A DNA stretch of 64,000 nt from Microdochium bolleyi. Taxonomy: Eukaryota > Ascomycota > Sordariomycetes > Xylariales > Microdochiaceae. The notes under the pieces were generated by a model. The model was not told the DNA's origin, searched no databases, and was given only the letters and a program-made list of their open reading frames with translations. Every line of letters begins with the position of its first letter. Position 1 is the first letter of the stretch. The position numbers were made by a program, and so were the translations under genes. The stretch lies in NCBI GenBank assembly GCA_001566295.1, contig KQ964247.1, positions 496,001-560,000 on the forward strand, read 5' to 3'. Positions 42,945 to 55,020 of the stretch are shown here, in pieces.

Positions 42945-44542
42945 TTTTGGTAGACTAGCTTGAGAGCGATCGCATATAGTTGATGCGGCGTAGGGCGCCG
43001 GTGGAGTAATATAATAGACTGATACCAGACCACATGCTGCCAGCTGCTCGCGATGCTCACGCATCGATCAGACAAATTGAGTCCTCGCAACCTGTAGTAA
43101 CACGCTAATGCGGTCTAGGTCTCTATCGACTGGAAGAAATGCTGTGAAATACTTGACGACTCGGCAGCGGATGTTTCAAGTCTGAACATACCATGTGGTG
43201 CGACGTGCGACCAGTGTACCTGGCGCCGGCAGGACTCCGCTTTGCGCCACGGGTTCGTGCTTCGTCGTGACTTCGGCCGGCAGGTGGAGTGCGTAGCGAT
43301 GGAGGCTGTCGCACATAATCTGGCGATAGCTTCGGAAGTCATTGATGATGCTAAGAAGTGCGCCACCGTTGGATTCTCTCCATGGACAGCAATATTTTTC
43401 GCATCGGACGAACTGTCGACAGCGCAATCTTCCTAGCATGAAGCAACTTTCAAGCTCGCCCACGTGGGAGCCTGAGTGATCAAGCCGTGCACCAGCAGAT
43501 CGCGATCTTGCTTGTGCTCCGAAGTGTCACTGCCGAGACCAGGCTGATCAAGGACCGGCAAGTCGGCACAGCTACCCGGGGGAGACTGTATGATGGCTCC
43601 CCGAATTCGATAGCTCGGGTGATCGGTCCTCCAGATTGGAAGGGCAAGTCCTGTATTGTATGGTACTTGGTGCCGCCGATGCCCGAGACCTTGTGTCCTG
43701 CGCGCGAGAGCACGGGTGTCCCGCCAGATGCTGCAGCAGCAACCGCCCTCTGAGCGAGGTGCTGACAGACGTACCCGCCCCAAGACAGTGGGCGACGATA
43801 TCGCGCAGAGCAAGATGCGGTTGGCCAGGCCAGGGATCGGTGGGAAGACGCGGGTAGCCGTGCGACATGCGGGCGGCGGTGCCGTTCATTCGAGTCGCGG
43901 TGAAACTTGTGTCCGCGTGGGCACAATGGCGAGGATTGTGCTCATGGTACAATGTACGATAGGTAGCAAGGTGATGCATGGGCGGTCCGTGACGAAAGAG
44001 TCCCGCTCTCAAAACGTCTAATACGCAAGGATGTCCTCTTGTGTCTTCTTAGGGCTTGCTACTTCCCAGTTTCACTCTCGAGGAAGGCCTGATTGTGGTC
44101 GACACGTCTTGCATCCTTGCCAGCAGGATCTCGCCCGATTTCAAGTCAACTCGATAGTCTTCAAGAGTGCCCTAGAACTCTTACGACCGTCTCTATCCAT
44201 GCTACTTCAGTCCGGGGTATTGGCATGGTCAGATGACGTGCAGTGATGGGCAATGAGCTTGAGTTGGAAGAACCACCTGTCTCCGTTTGTCGTCTACATG
44301 TCGTCTACATTCCGTCGCCACAACAACATCTTTACAGCGCACTTCCTCGGCCATTCTCGCGAATCGCCCAACACCCATATTGTGTGTGATATCGAGTGAC
44401 ATTTCGAAGACCGGCACGTCTTCCAACCGTCCGTCTATTGAACTCCAAGCCCACTGGAGACAGCAAGGCAGCAAGGCCACCAACGTCTTCCGTCACTACG
44501 ACAACACAACACGCCACCTCCGCCCAAAGACTTCACTACACA
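42945..44542. other. Gene-free stretch
   Basis: 1.6 kb between the GH76 gene and the next plus-strand gene. Frames of 120-150 codons on the minus strand overlap each other and carry no recognisable domain. TGTCGTCTACATGTCGTCTACATT near 44288-44311 is a 12-bp direct repeat. Confidence 0.45.
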
Positions 44543-45131
44543 ATGGTTGCATTGGTTACCGAAGCTCGGTGGCCGGCGGATCAGCCATTCAGCGCCGCAC
44601 CTCCCCTCGATGGCGCTGGAGACCCGAACGACCTCGCAGGCACTCCACGTACTGGACCAGTCTCGACTCTAGAGGTGGGCGTCATCGTCGGGGTCGTCAT
44701 CGCAGTCACTCTGCTCCTCGTTGGAATCTTCGTGTGGCGAGCACGCAAGAACAAGAAGCTCGAACAAGACAGACTCGCCGCCCAAATGATCAGCGATGCC
44801 GAGGAATGCAGCTCGGACCGCCCGTCGCGAGAGGACCAGCACCCCATCGGCTTCATCGCCAGCATTGCCGACACCGACAAGATCTTGGCCGCTGAGAGAC
44901 CTGACAGGACTGCTGCCACGAGAGCTCGCACAGGCAGTGTAGATCATTCGGCGTGGTCGGACTGGGGCTCGCCTGGCAATCGAGGGCAGCGGCGTGATGG
45001 TGAGTTCTTTCGCGTTAGGATGCCGTGTTTGCGATCACGAGGAACTCGACGGCTGACATGACACAGTGGAGGAGCACGAGATAGAACATCGACTCCAAGC
45101 ACCCAAGCCATGCTTACCGGGAAGAAAGTAA
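44543..45131 (+). CDS. Small single-pass membrane protein, unknown function
   Basis: Predicted 173 aa in two exons (44543-44999 and 45067-45131; GTGAGT donor, ACACAG acceptor). The N-terminal 43 residues are polar and lack a signal peptide. One strong membrane segment, LEVGVIVGVVIAVTLLLVGI (about residues 43-65), is followed by the stop-transfer WRARKNKK. The cytoplasmic part (about 105 residues) is charged and Ser/Arg-rich: IGFIASIADTDKILAAERPD, then a short C-terminal exon beginning VEEHEIEHRLQ. This layout (short outside, TM, basic anchor, disordered tail) is common among uncharacterised fungal surface proteins. I do not recognise a family. The ATG at 44543 is preceded by an A/C-rich leader. 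Support rests on the TM block and a plausible intron. Confidence 0.55.
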
Positions 45132-46046
45132 CTTGTCGAACGATAGGAACGCAAAGGGCAGCTGCTCTGAGGGTTGCGATACGATGCATCAGTATCAACC
45201 AGACACACAGCAATGTCAAGCCTGTCGGCTCAGCCTTGCCCTAGGCAGTCATAGTCCGGTATTTGTTGTATGTTGGACGCCCACCTTGTTTGACTCGGCG
45301 AACCGGCCTTGAATTATTTACGGGGTGAAACTAGAATGTAATAGAAGATGTTGCATCTGCAATCTTGCGATTTGGCGGAATATTTGCTGTGTGGGATTTT
45401 CGGTGCATGGTCGGGGACCTGACCCTGCTAGCAGTTTCTTGACCTCGATCGGAGCACGGCCTGTATCGATTCATGGAACTGTGAGAGAACATCGACATTC
45501 TTGGTCCCGGAGTTATATGAAACAGCTCCAGTACCCTAGTGTAGTGTTCTGAACTGGTCTCAGCCATTCGTGTCTTGGGTAATTTCGCCTTGTTGGATAA
45601 CTTTGGAGGCGCGCAACGCGTGACTGATTACCTGCGTTTGCAATTTGAAGTCGAGCACACCTCGAATCTGTTCACCTTGAGGCCTGTCCAACTAGGTTGT
45701 GAACCTCACCTCAGGCAATGGTCACCCTGAGCTCACTTGCATCTCCAGGCAACTGGCAAGTCGGGAGAGAAGACTTGGCCTGCTGAGGCACCCAGTTCTT
45801 CTCATACAATCGGGTACATAAAAGCATCCGTTGCGCCCACTCTGTTCACTTTCACCCGGGCAACCGACTAATCTGGGAACTCGACTCTAACATCCGGACT
45901 GGCCGTCACCTCCCAACGTCAACCTTACATCAAATACCGCCTCGCTCTGGCAACTTTGCCATTCCGCAAACCTCGAACATCATCTCTACACTTATCACAA
46001 ACCTCTCCCTCCCAAAGCCGACCGCTCCCAGCCATCAGCACCCAAC
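45132..46046. promoter_or_regulatory. Promoter/leader of the P/Q-rich gene
   Basis: 915 bp without a supported gene. ACATAAAAG at 45816-45824 is TATA-like. From about 45900 the sequence is a C-rich, G-poor leader (CTCCCAACGTCAACCTTACATC, CCTCTCCCTCCCAAAGCC) leading into the ATG at 46047. Confidence 0.45.
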
Positions 46047-47398
46047 ATGGCCAACATTCAGGTCTCCGTCCCGGCCGCCAGGGTCAGCATCATGGTGAAC
46101 AGTGCTTGGCTGCTGGGCAAAGGAGCCATCACTGCTGAGCAGTACAACCTGATCTGCGGCTTCATGGAAGGTGACAGTACCGAGTTGCCCGAGAGTACGC
46201 CTGGTATGGAGCAAATCATCATTGGTATCGCTGCAAGATCACCTGCTGATATAGAGGAAACAGGTTACAAAGGAGGAGAGGCTCCTTCACTCTGCGCCCA
46301 TGGCGATGATCAACACAAGAGACTTCTACAAGGCCATGTGAAGCAGAATCAGCAGCCCATCGATTTCAAGACTGCGTACACCAACGGCTTCCATGAGCCC
46401 GCGCCGGTCTTTCCCGGACTCGCTGGCACTCCTATCGTCGCAGCCGTGCAGAAGGACTTGCTTCCGGTATTCACCTCATCATGCACAGCAGTATATGAGT
46501 TTTCACTGATCAAACCCAATATTCGACGAGACAGAAGGTTTGGGGCCCCATCGGCGACCAGAATGGCCGCGCGACCTACCCAGCTCACGAGCGCCTCACG
46601 CCGGTCTCACAAGCCACTCAGACCACCAACATCAACAACGCCGCCAGCACCACCACCGCAGCAGCCGCGGCCATCGTCACGCCTCACAAGCCGTTGCTTT
46701 TGGGTCCTTATAAGAACTCCTCGCCCGCCACCGCCGGGACTGGTGCCGGCGCGTATGGCGCGGCTCCTTCCCCTACTGCAGCTGCTGCAGGACACTCAGC
46801 AGCATTATCGGTCTCACCTCGAACTGCGCAGGACATCAAGAATGAGTTTGCGCTCAAGGTCAGGGCCGCTGCTGCCAACAACAGCAGCGAGAACAACGGC
46901 AAGGCACCGTCGCCATCGGTGGCTGTTTCTGCTGTAATTCCGCAGCCGCACTCTCAACCACAGCAGCAGTCCCTTCCACACCAGCAGGAGCAGCAACAGG
47001 CTCAACCGCCGCCGCATCTCCGGCAGCCATTGCAGCAACAGACGCCGCAGCCGCAGACCTCCCGCCCACAGCAGTACGCCACCACTGTCCTGTCTCAGCG
47101 AGCCTCCCCCCAGAAGCCGGCGGCCCCCCAAGACGACGGATCATGGGGCGAGAAGCAGGCCGAGGACTTCAAGAAGAGACTTGCTCTGATCGGTGTCCCT
47201 GCCGCCACTCCCGCCACGGCTTCGGTTCACCGTCAGAGCATGACAGAACCATCGCCTGCTACTGCTGTTTCCACCACCGATGGTGGTCTACAGGAGAACC
47301 GCAAGCCGACGCCAGCTCCGACCTCCGCTACTACGAACAGTGGTGCTAGTGGTGGTGCTGCAAGCGTGAAGCCTTCCCAGTGGGAGAACTGGTGGTAG
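46047..47398 (+). CDS. P/Q/A-rich low-complexity protein, function unknown
   Basis: Predicted 427 aa; exons 46047-46466 and 46535-47398 (donor CCG|GTATTC is weak, acceptor GACAG). The first 50 residues look folded: ARVSIMVNSAWLLGKGAITA, then EQYNLICGFMEGDSTELPES. After the intron, KVWGPIGDQNGRATYPAHER follows. The rest is low complexity: Ala/Thr runs, then Gln/Pro stretches (PQPHSQPQQQSLPHQQEQQQ), and a short conserved-looking region SWGEKQAEDFKKRLALIGVP. It ends KPSQWENWW. A 72-nt in-frame segment with GTACGC...ATAG ends at 46198-46269 could be an unspliced or additional intron. No signal peptide or membrane segment. It may be an adaptor or RNA/cytoskeleton-associated protein; that is a guess from composition only. 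Confidence 0.6.
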
Positions 47399-50300
47399 AT
47401 GTCATCTCTGCGGGAAATGTCCAGCGCTGGAAATGATACATCGGAAACAGACGACGGTCGGCAAAAACACAGCGTAGACATCTGGTCATTGGCATGATGG
47501 GCACCATAGGGAGTCAAGACTGTGCCTGACGCAGCTTTCTGTGCCTAACTGATCCGAGACGATGTATCGCCAGTGCTCTTCTTCTCGCTCAGGCTTGGTG
47601 CTCTGATCGACGGGAAGAAGCTATCTAAGGCGGCCACGAAGTGGAACGTCTGTACCATAAAGGTATGAAGTGAGAGTGTCATCGTGGAGGAGGACATTTC
47701 GCGCCAGGTCGCAGAAAATGAGGGACCGTAACTAGCCGTATCTTGTAATGCAGTAAATCATGGGCAAACGAAAACAAGAATCATGTCCTTTGCAGGTAGT
47801 AGTAACCAGACAACAAAAATCTTAAACAACCAAACCGGTCCACATAGACAAACGCGTCGACGGGGCCTACCTACCTCCATGCCGGCCAACGACAGCAGCT
47901 CGTGGGGGCATTGTGAAGGTACGTTCGGCGCGACGGGCTTCTAAATCGGGAATCCCCAACCGGCGGTCGAAACACATACGTGCGTCAACGGCCCGTGCTT
48001 GATCATCATCGTGACCCACGGTGGATTCGCAAGAGAGCGGCGTCGTGTGAGCGGGCGCACGCGTACCTGGCATTAGTGCCCCGGTGCATGGGAGCCCGGC
48101 TTTCAGATTGCAGCATGAAGGGAGAAAAAAAAACGCATGTGAGCGCGGCCGATGTGGGCACGCGCGGAAGAAATGACAGATTTTAGATGGATTGCGACGA
48201 GTGTTTGATATATATACCGGATGAACAGGTGCTAATATCCAGCAAATTTGACATCTTCAGTCCTTTTCATTCTTATTTTTAAGATAACCTTACTGGACAG
48301 GGACGAGCCGCCCAGACTTTATTTCACCTTCACAACCCCGGCCAGCGAACAGACAGCCCAATTGAACTGAGACAATTGCATCGAGCTTGCTCTGTACGTG
48401 GCGGGTACTCTGGAAGACTGTGTGGGCAGTTCTTCATTGCCCCAAATGAGGTCTTTACTCCAGACTAGCCAGCAGCTTGGGTGATGACGCGTTGCCTGTC
48501 CAGACTTGTGAGATCCCGGTCGCCGCCCTCGGAGTTTAAGAAGGCGTTGCTATGAATGGAAGGGTCAGATTCGCTCGATAAAGTGAAGAGAGTTACCCGT
48601 CGTACGGCGGCAGCAGCAAGTGATTGGTAGATCGTCAAGAAAAGAAAAAGCTGGGCTTGTGCGTTGTGCCCTAGCCCGCAACATGGTTGACTCGTATTGG
48701 CCAACGTCAGCATCTGGGCTTGTGTCAACTTGTAACACCGGAGCGGACTTTGACTCGTGTGGCCACATTATGGCTGCTCCTGTACAGCGCGGCCCCCTAG
48801 CCTAGCACGGTTCGACCGCGGCGTAGAGAGAGCTTCTGGCACAACAAAGACTGTGCAAACACCATCGCTGCCAGCGACACATTCTGTGATCCGCGCTGTC
48901 TTTGTTTCCTCGGGAGACACGAGAGTTGGGATGGCCTCAAGAGTTAGTTGCCTCTGCTAATGCCCATAAGACAACAAACCCCCCCAAGCAGTGACCGTTG
49001 TGCTCGCAGGGCTCCCTGGCGAGCCTGTGTCTCACTCCGGAACGTGATTGTGACTGGGCCGGGGTGGTGGTGCGATCTTGGCCACGGCCCCTTGCCGGGT
49101 GCTGGGATTGTGTGCTGCAGGACGGAGGCGCTAGTGTTTTCAGTTGAAGAGCAACCCCCGTCGCCCCACCCGAGCCCTCAGGGGCCAGCCAGCACCGAAG
49201 CCAAGATGCTCCCGTCAAGTGGACGCGTGCAGGTCGGAACCAACTCGCGGTGCAGTGCGTACCTTACCTTATGCAGGACGCGTTGGTCGACAGCCGACGG
49301 CCGGCTCGAGCCACGGCTGCGAGACTCGATGCTGAGCTGGTCGTGCTGTGCCGCGGCGGTGGACAAGTGCGTGCATCGCCTCGCATCGCATCGTTGGAGG
49401 CTGTCCGCTCGGATCCATGGCTGACTGCGACCCTGGAGGGCCCGGCGTTGCATTTGCAGATGGTGGCGTCGCCTTGGCCAGCCACCACGAGGCGGTCTCC
49501 GGGGCTGGCCTCAGGGCTGGACGGATTTGGGTACGCAGGACGCACCACTGCACCAGGAAGGCACCGATCGTGGCGGGCACTCCTGCCTCGACCTCCGTTC
49601 TCGTTCATAGGCCGCACCTGCACACGACTTGTAGCCCATGCGGTCTGCTGCGTAGACGGCATGCCTTGCCTGCCGCCTGCATCGGCACGGCTGCTAGCAC
49701 CTCTGGATAGTTGCAAAAGTGGCAGAGTGCCGCCGGGGATTGCTCTTGACGACGCCGGGGCCGGTAATATGCAGTAGCTCCTCTCATCTCGCAAGCCTCT
49801 TTCTTCCACACCGGAAAGTGCGCTTGCGCCCGATAACTAACAGCAGCCACCAGACCTGAAGGCTGCATCTGGCTGCATCTAGCTGGCCAGTCACTTTCCC
49901 TTGTCGTCGCCTGTGCTCATTGTCCTTTCCTCGAGCTGACAGGTCAGCCTCAAGTCGAGCTACCGTTCCCATCATCTTCCAGCTGCTCGGCCAGTTCCCC
50001 GAGGACTCTCCTCATCCATCAACCTGGCAAAGTTGCGGTTTTCCTCGGATGAACCACCCCGCCGCAACCCTGTTTACGGCTGTCTGCCCTTCAGCTCACT
50101 ATTGCCGGACCTTGCCGGCTCTTTGCGACGGGCCAGCCCAGCTTTGCTACGGTACCATCAAGTGACCTCCTGATCGTCCTTTCAGACGGCCAACGCCAGA
50201 CACCCGCTGGACCGCGACTGTCCAGTTCCGTCAACAGGACCTGAAACACCTTCGTGACCCGGCACAACGACACCACGCTCCGGTCCCGTCTCGCCTCTTC

Positions 50301-51170
50301 TCGGCGCCCTACCTATACCTACAGACCAGCGCACCAGTCACAACAGTCTTTTGCTCCAGTCCGAGGGTCGACGCCCAAAGTACGGGGTCAGGAGCCCTTG
50401 TGTTGGTAAGTGGCTAAAGCGTGCCTGCCATTACATCTGGGATTCTGGCGTGACCAAGCCCGGCGTCTTCCGTGCAAGCTTGTCGTCACGCTAGTTCCTG
50501 CGTGGGCCTGTGACAAGCCATGGCCCCAGGGGACGTGGATGACCGCTACCAGCTCATCACGGAACCGGGTTGGCAGGTGGGCCATTGTGCCCATGATACT
50601 TGCTCTGACCTCCCGACCCCTGCGACCCCCGCCGGCCTGGCCTCGCCGACGCTCTGCGCGGGTGCGAGGCCCTCCCCGTCGTGTTGGACTCCTCCAGCTG
50701 ACTCGTCTTGTGTGACCAGTCTTCTTCCCACGACAACTTCGCCACATTTTGTGCAGAGCCATTCGTTGACCGACCGACTGCTGGCAGGGCTAGCAGTCAA
50801 CTACGTTCCTTTATCGCCGTGTACTGGTGTACGCTCTTCCATCATTCAAAACTTCCGCCTGCAGGTATTGGCGCAAGACCACGGCCCTACGCTCGTAGAA
50901 CGACTTTGCGACTTACATCTATCCTGTCGCCACTCTACCCACGTTGCTGCGACGGCACTCTTTCAGAACTAGCTTCACCAACCCGCAGCACTGCTAGTAC
51001 ATACGCCTCTGTTGTTAACCCGACGACTCATGTCATTTTGACTCTCCTCGCTATCGTGGACTGCCGATATCGAGATAGGTGCTGTGTGCACGAGCAACGG
51101 CTCCCGCAGCTGGTCGTACTGCGGAAGCACAGCGGGCACCCACGACCCCTGAGCCGGGTGTCCTACCGCA
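47399..51170. other. Long gene-free stretch
   Basis: 3.8 kb, the longest stretch without a supported gene. Frames of up to 180 codons at 49250-49810 occur on both strands at once, a sign of stop-poor GC-rich DNA rather than coding. GGCTGCATCTGGCTGCATCTA at 49861-49881 is a short tandem repeat. The final 500 bases are C/T-rich leader of the EGF-like gene. No tRNA, rRNA or transposon features seen. Confidence 0.45.
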
Positions 51171-53689
51171 ATGAATCAGTACCAGGGAACAGACGGCTTG
51201 GGATATCCTGGGTCGGTGCGAAGGGCGCGAGAGCAAGCCGAAGCAGACAATGCTCGGAGTGGACGGCCACAAGCACCCCCGGGAACGCAAGGGAAAGATG
51301 GACAACTCAACGTCGCGATCTCACGACCGAGCCCCATGCCCCAGTGGCCATTGCCCGGATCGATACAGTCGCCCATATCATCAGATTCAGAACCATATCG
51401 CCCACCCGCAGGATCACGCCCTCCACAACGGCCACCTCGTCCAAGTCTTGTACCCTCCATTCTGGACAGCTCGAGGGTTCAGGAGCACACACCTGTATTT
51501 CAGTACACCCCACAGGACTACAGAGCGAGCGAGGTGTCGATGCCAGACTCCCTGGCGTCTCCCAAGGAAGGAGGCACGTCGCGTCCTCTGACACAATCCT
51601 CGGTGGGATCTATTCCGGATTTCCCGCTTCCCGGTACGAACGGGTTACAGCCACCACCAGCATCCGTAGGCCCACCCCGGCGCAGCGTCAACCTCGGACC
51701 GCCGCCCTCGTCACGCAGAGGTCAGTCCTCGTTTTATTCGACAGCGTCATTCGTCTCACCAATTCCGGAGGAAAGCCCGCGCCGGTCTCGTGCGTCGATT
51801 GCTTCGAGCGCTGCCATTCCACAAAGCTTCGGCAACGGCTCGCCTGTCTACAGCCCCAATGGGTCTTACTTTGACGATGAAATCATTGAGGAATCCGTGT
51901 ACGGCGATGGGCTCGAGGAGCGGGGACTGGTTCGCAGTGCCAGCATCGGCAAACGTGGCAAGCCGTCTCTCGTCACAACAAAGACACCCGACTCCATGCC
52001 GCGACCGGGCACCAAGCCCATCCAAGGCTCCGCGTACACGGACGGGGCCAGTTTCTTCGACGGGTCCTCTTCCTCGTCTGGCGATGGTTCTTTCGACAGA
52101 TCGAAAGGCGGCATGGCCTTGACGACGAACACGGTACTCAGTGCTTACGAGGCTGCTAGCGCCAGCGACCCGTCCTTCGTCATGTCTCCGAAAGGCCGCA
52201 TGTCTGCAATCCGACGGCCTCCGCGCTTGGATATTGACGCTGTGCGCGAGGCAGAGGCGCGAGGTAGCCTCACTAGCTTGCCAGATCTCATCAAGCGCGC
52301 AACAAGACTCGCTGCACTGATGGACAAGGGCCGCAGACCTGCCAGCCGCTTAGACGAGCTGATGTTCACGTCAGCCGATGTTCAAGCACGACGTGACCGA
52401 GACTTCCGTGAGTGATCCTCTTTCTTCCCTGCCACCGCACGCACTAAACTCTTATGATAGACGACTCCGAGAAGTACCAATCGGGCCTGTCGGATATGCT
52501 CGCAGCATTTCCCCCACCTGCCGCGACCAGCCGGCAAAGCACAAGACAGAGCGCAGCCTGGCCGTTCGGACTCAGCGGCGCTTCTACAACTGACCTCGGA
52601 AATGAGAAGCGCCGAGCCGAAGAAGACAACCCGCCGAAGCGGAGAGGATGCTGCTGTGGCCTGCCAAAGTGGGCCGTGGTCTTGATCGTTCTCATCTTGC
52701 TGTGCATCGTTGCGGCGGCTGTCGTGGTTCCGCTCAAGCTCACCGTCTTCAAGGATGCCAATGCCCCGACCCCGGCTGCAGCCCTAGAGATATGCCAGAA
52801 CCAGGTTAAATGTCAGAATGGCGGCACGAACGTCATCACTAATGGTGCCTGTGCCTGCATCTGCTCGAACGGCTTCACGGGCCCGACTTGTACTATCGCC
52901 TCCGCTCAGGGATGCACTACAACATCGATCAATACACCAGGCGGCACAACCGGAGAGGTCACGCTAGGCCAGTCGATCCCGCGTCTTCTGGAGCAAGCGC
53001 AGCGCAACTTCTCCATCCCTCTCACAGCCTCCGCGGTGCTGTCCAAGTTCAGCTCCTCCAACTTGACGTGCACCACGCAGAACGCTCTTGTCACTTTTGG
53101 TGGCTCAGCACTTCAACTTGAAGGCGCGCTGCAGGAAGCCGTGATTCCCGACACGATCCCGACAATCACAACAGTCCTACCAGGTGGTGTGACACTGACG
53201 CTTCGCGCGAGTTCAGTCTTCATCACGACGTTGACGCAGCCCACCACTCTGACTGGATCGTTCTCGACCATTCTGACCACGGTCGTGGGCAATAACCCTG
53301 GATCTACGAGATCGACCACGGCTCCAGCCCCGCCGGACGCCTCGACACCGACAACCACACCGACCAGGACCTCGACCAGTACGGCCGTCACGCCAGCACC
53401 GACCTCGAACTTTCAAGTGACCGACAGGGTCGTTGACTTTGCGCGGATAGCTGTGCTTTACATACTCCAAGAAACCACGCTCAACCAAGTCGCCTCGTCG
53501 CAGAACCTACTGCAGAAGTTCTTCGACAAGGCGCGCGCGAATACGAATGGGGTGACGGTGGAGGAAGCACGCAAGGTTGATCTGGGGGCGGGCATGACAA
53601 TCGACTTTGTCGGTTTCTTCATCAACCTGGGCAAAGGCAACGTGGGTGGGGGTGTCCCTGCTGGACGCCGAAGACGGCGGGCAGACTGA
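51171..53689 (+). CDS. EGF-like domain transmembrane protein
   Basis: 821 aa, exons 51171-52407 and 52461-53689. Residues 1-480 are a disordered Ser/Pro-rich cytoplasmic domain with phosphorylation-type motifs (PPRRSVNLGPPPSSRRG, SPIPEESPRRSRASIAS). Within it, a helical conserved piece ARGSLTSLPDLIKRATRLAA precedes the intron. A juxtamembrane CCC (about 476-478, candidate palmitoylation) comes before the membrane segment WAVVLIVLILLCIVAAAVVV (about 483-502). Outside is one EGF-like module, CQNQVKCQNGGTN...CACICSNGFTGPTC. Then come a folded region, a Thr/Pro-rich mucin-like linker and a final amphipathic part. There is no N-terminal signal, so a type II (N-in) topology is inferred. I know similar EGF-domain membrane proteins of unknown function in filamentous ascomycetes; a surface or wall-sensing role is speculative. 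Confidence 0.82.
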
Positions 53690-54681
53690 GGCGGCCGATT
53701 TTCTTTTCTTTTTGTTTTCTCTGGCACCTGTACACTATCGGTCAACCTTGTGAACCCCATGCTGGGTTTTCGGGAAGCGAGGCCATCTCGTCGCATTTCA
53801 TCCGCGGGCATTGCCAGCGATGTGAGCAGGCAAGCAAAGTGCGGGTGGATTTAAACAGTGTATTGTTGGGCAGCGCCGGCGTAGAGACACGGATCCTCTT
53901 TTGATACCATCCCATAGCATCTTGACGGGCACTTTTGGAGGCCTTATACATAGAACAACATGACTACTGCTTGCTCTGAGCCTTGTTGGCATCTCCATAT
54001 AGGCTCCTTCGTGTACTTCCTTGTACATGTTGTACTCGCCTGAGACATGATGCGCAAGAGGAGCTGTGACAACGTATCCTTATCCGGAGAAGACTGGTGA
54101 TCTAGACCTTGGCTCCCAGTACTACATGCGGCACACCACGTCAATTGCGGGCGGCACTGGCCACTGTTGATCACCGCGATAAGGACAAGCCCGTGCGTAC
54201 CATGCCGCACCTCAATCTCTCTTGGACTGTACGCACTGCGGTCATAGCCATCAATCCCCAGCGATCAGTGGTGGGCCAGGTCCCGTCTTTGCGTACACAG
54301 CAGGGCATCATCTTCCGGGGATAATACCGAATGATGTCGGGGTTTGCCGATCCCCCTTCGGCAGTTGGAGGGCGCTACTCCCGTGTGCATCTTAGGTCAG
54401 GGTCAGATATTACGGAGAGTACCGGTAGTAGCGCACGATGATTCCCTGGAAGAAGATCACGGGGGAGCTTTCTCGCTGCGAACGATATGATGTCGAACCA
54501 GGTAGGGGGGGGGGGCGCGGTCGAAAGACCCAAATCCAAATCACGGCTCCGCAATACAAAAGGTCTTGGCAGGGGCAGGTTTCCAGCACGCCCACCCTAG
54601 ACCGGGTTAGGTGGCTTTGGAGTGTGGGGCCCTTGCCGCTAGGCTCAACTCGGGTTTAATGGGTTTCTGGTTCTGGTCTTG

Positions 54682-54767
54682 TCTTCTCTCTCTTTCTCTC
54701 TCTCACTCCACACCCCCCTCCCCTCTCAATTTCAAGAGTTGGAGGGGGAGAGAGAGAAGGAGAGGGA
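54682..54767. repeat. Opposed CT and GA tracts
   Basis: A 23-nt pure pyrimidine tract at 54682-54704 and a 27-nt pure purine tract at 54741-54767, with a mixed spacer that includes CCCCCCTCCCCTCTC. The strands could pair with each other as an imperfect stem. Confidence 0.8.
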
Positions 54768-54960
54768 TGGAGTGGACGCTTGGGCCCCCCTTTCTTGGGT
54801 ATATTGGATCTGGGTGCGTGTGCGTGATCTCATGTGCTGGCTGGCTGGCTGGCTCGCAGGCGACGGAGGAGGAGGAGGAGGATAGACGGAGAGGTTACAT
54901 TTATTGGACCGGCTGCCCTCCCTGGCGGAGCTGCCTGAGGGTATCTACAATCATAAGCAC

Positions 54961-55020
54961 CCCTTGCGACAGGTTGGGAACGTTTGTGTGGCAACCTGTC
55001 GCAAGGGAACGTTTGTGTGG
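54961..55020. repeat. 16-bp perfect inverted repeat with repeated 15-bp loop
   Basis: Arm 54961-54976 (CCCTTGCGACAGGTTG) is the exact reverse complement of 54992-55007. The 15-nt loop GGAACGTTTGTGTGG (54977-54991) occurs again at 55006-55020, overlapping the end of the second arm by two bases. The arrangement is A-B-A'-B. Confidence 0.97.

Noticed and set aside
49250..49810. Overlapping 175-181-codon frames on both strands
   Set aside because: Simultaneous long frames on opposite strands in GC-rich DNA, no domain, no splice chain; judged stop-poor non-coding sequence.
50708..51874. 388-codon plus-strand frame overlapping the EGF-like gene start
   Set aside because: Starts at a non-ATG codon, runs out of frame through the supported EGF-like exon and shows no motif.
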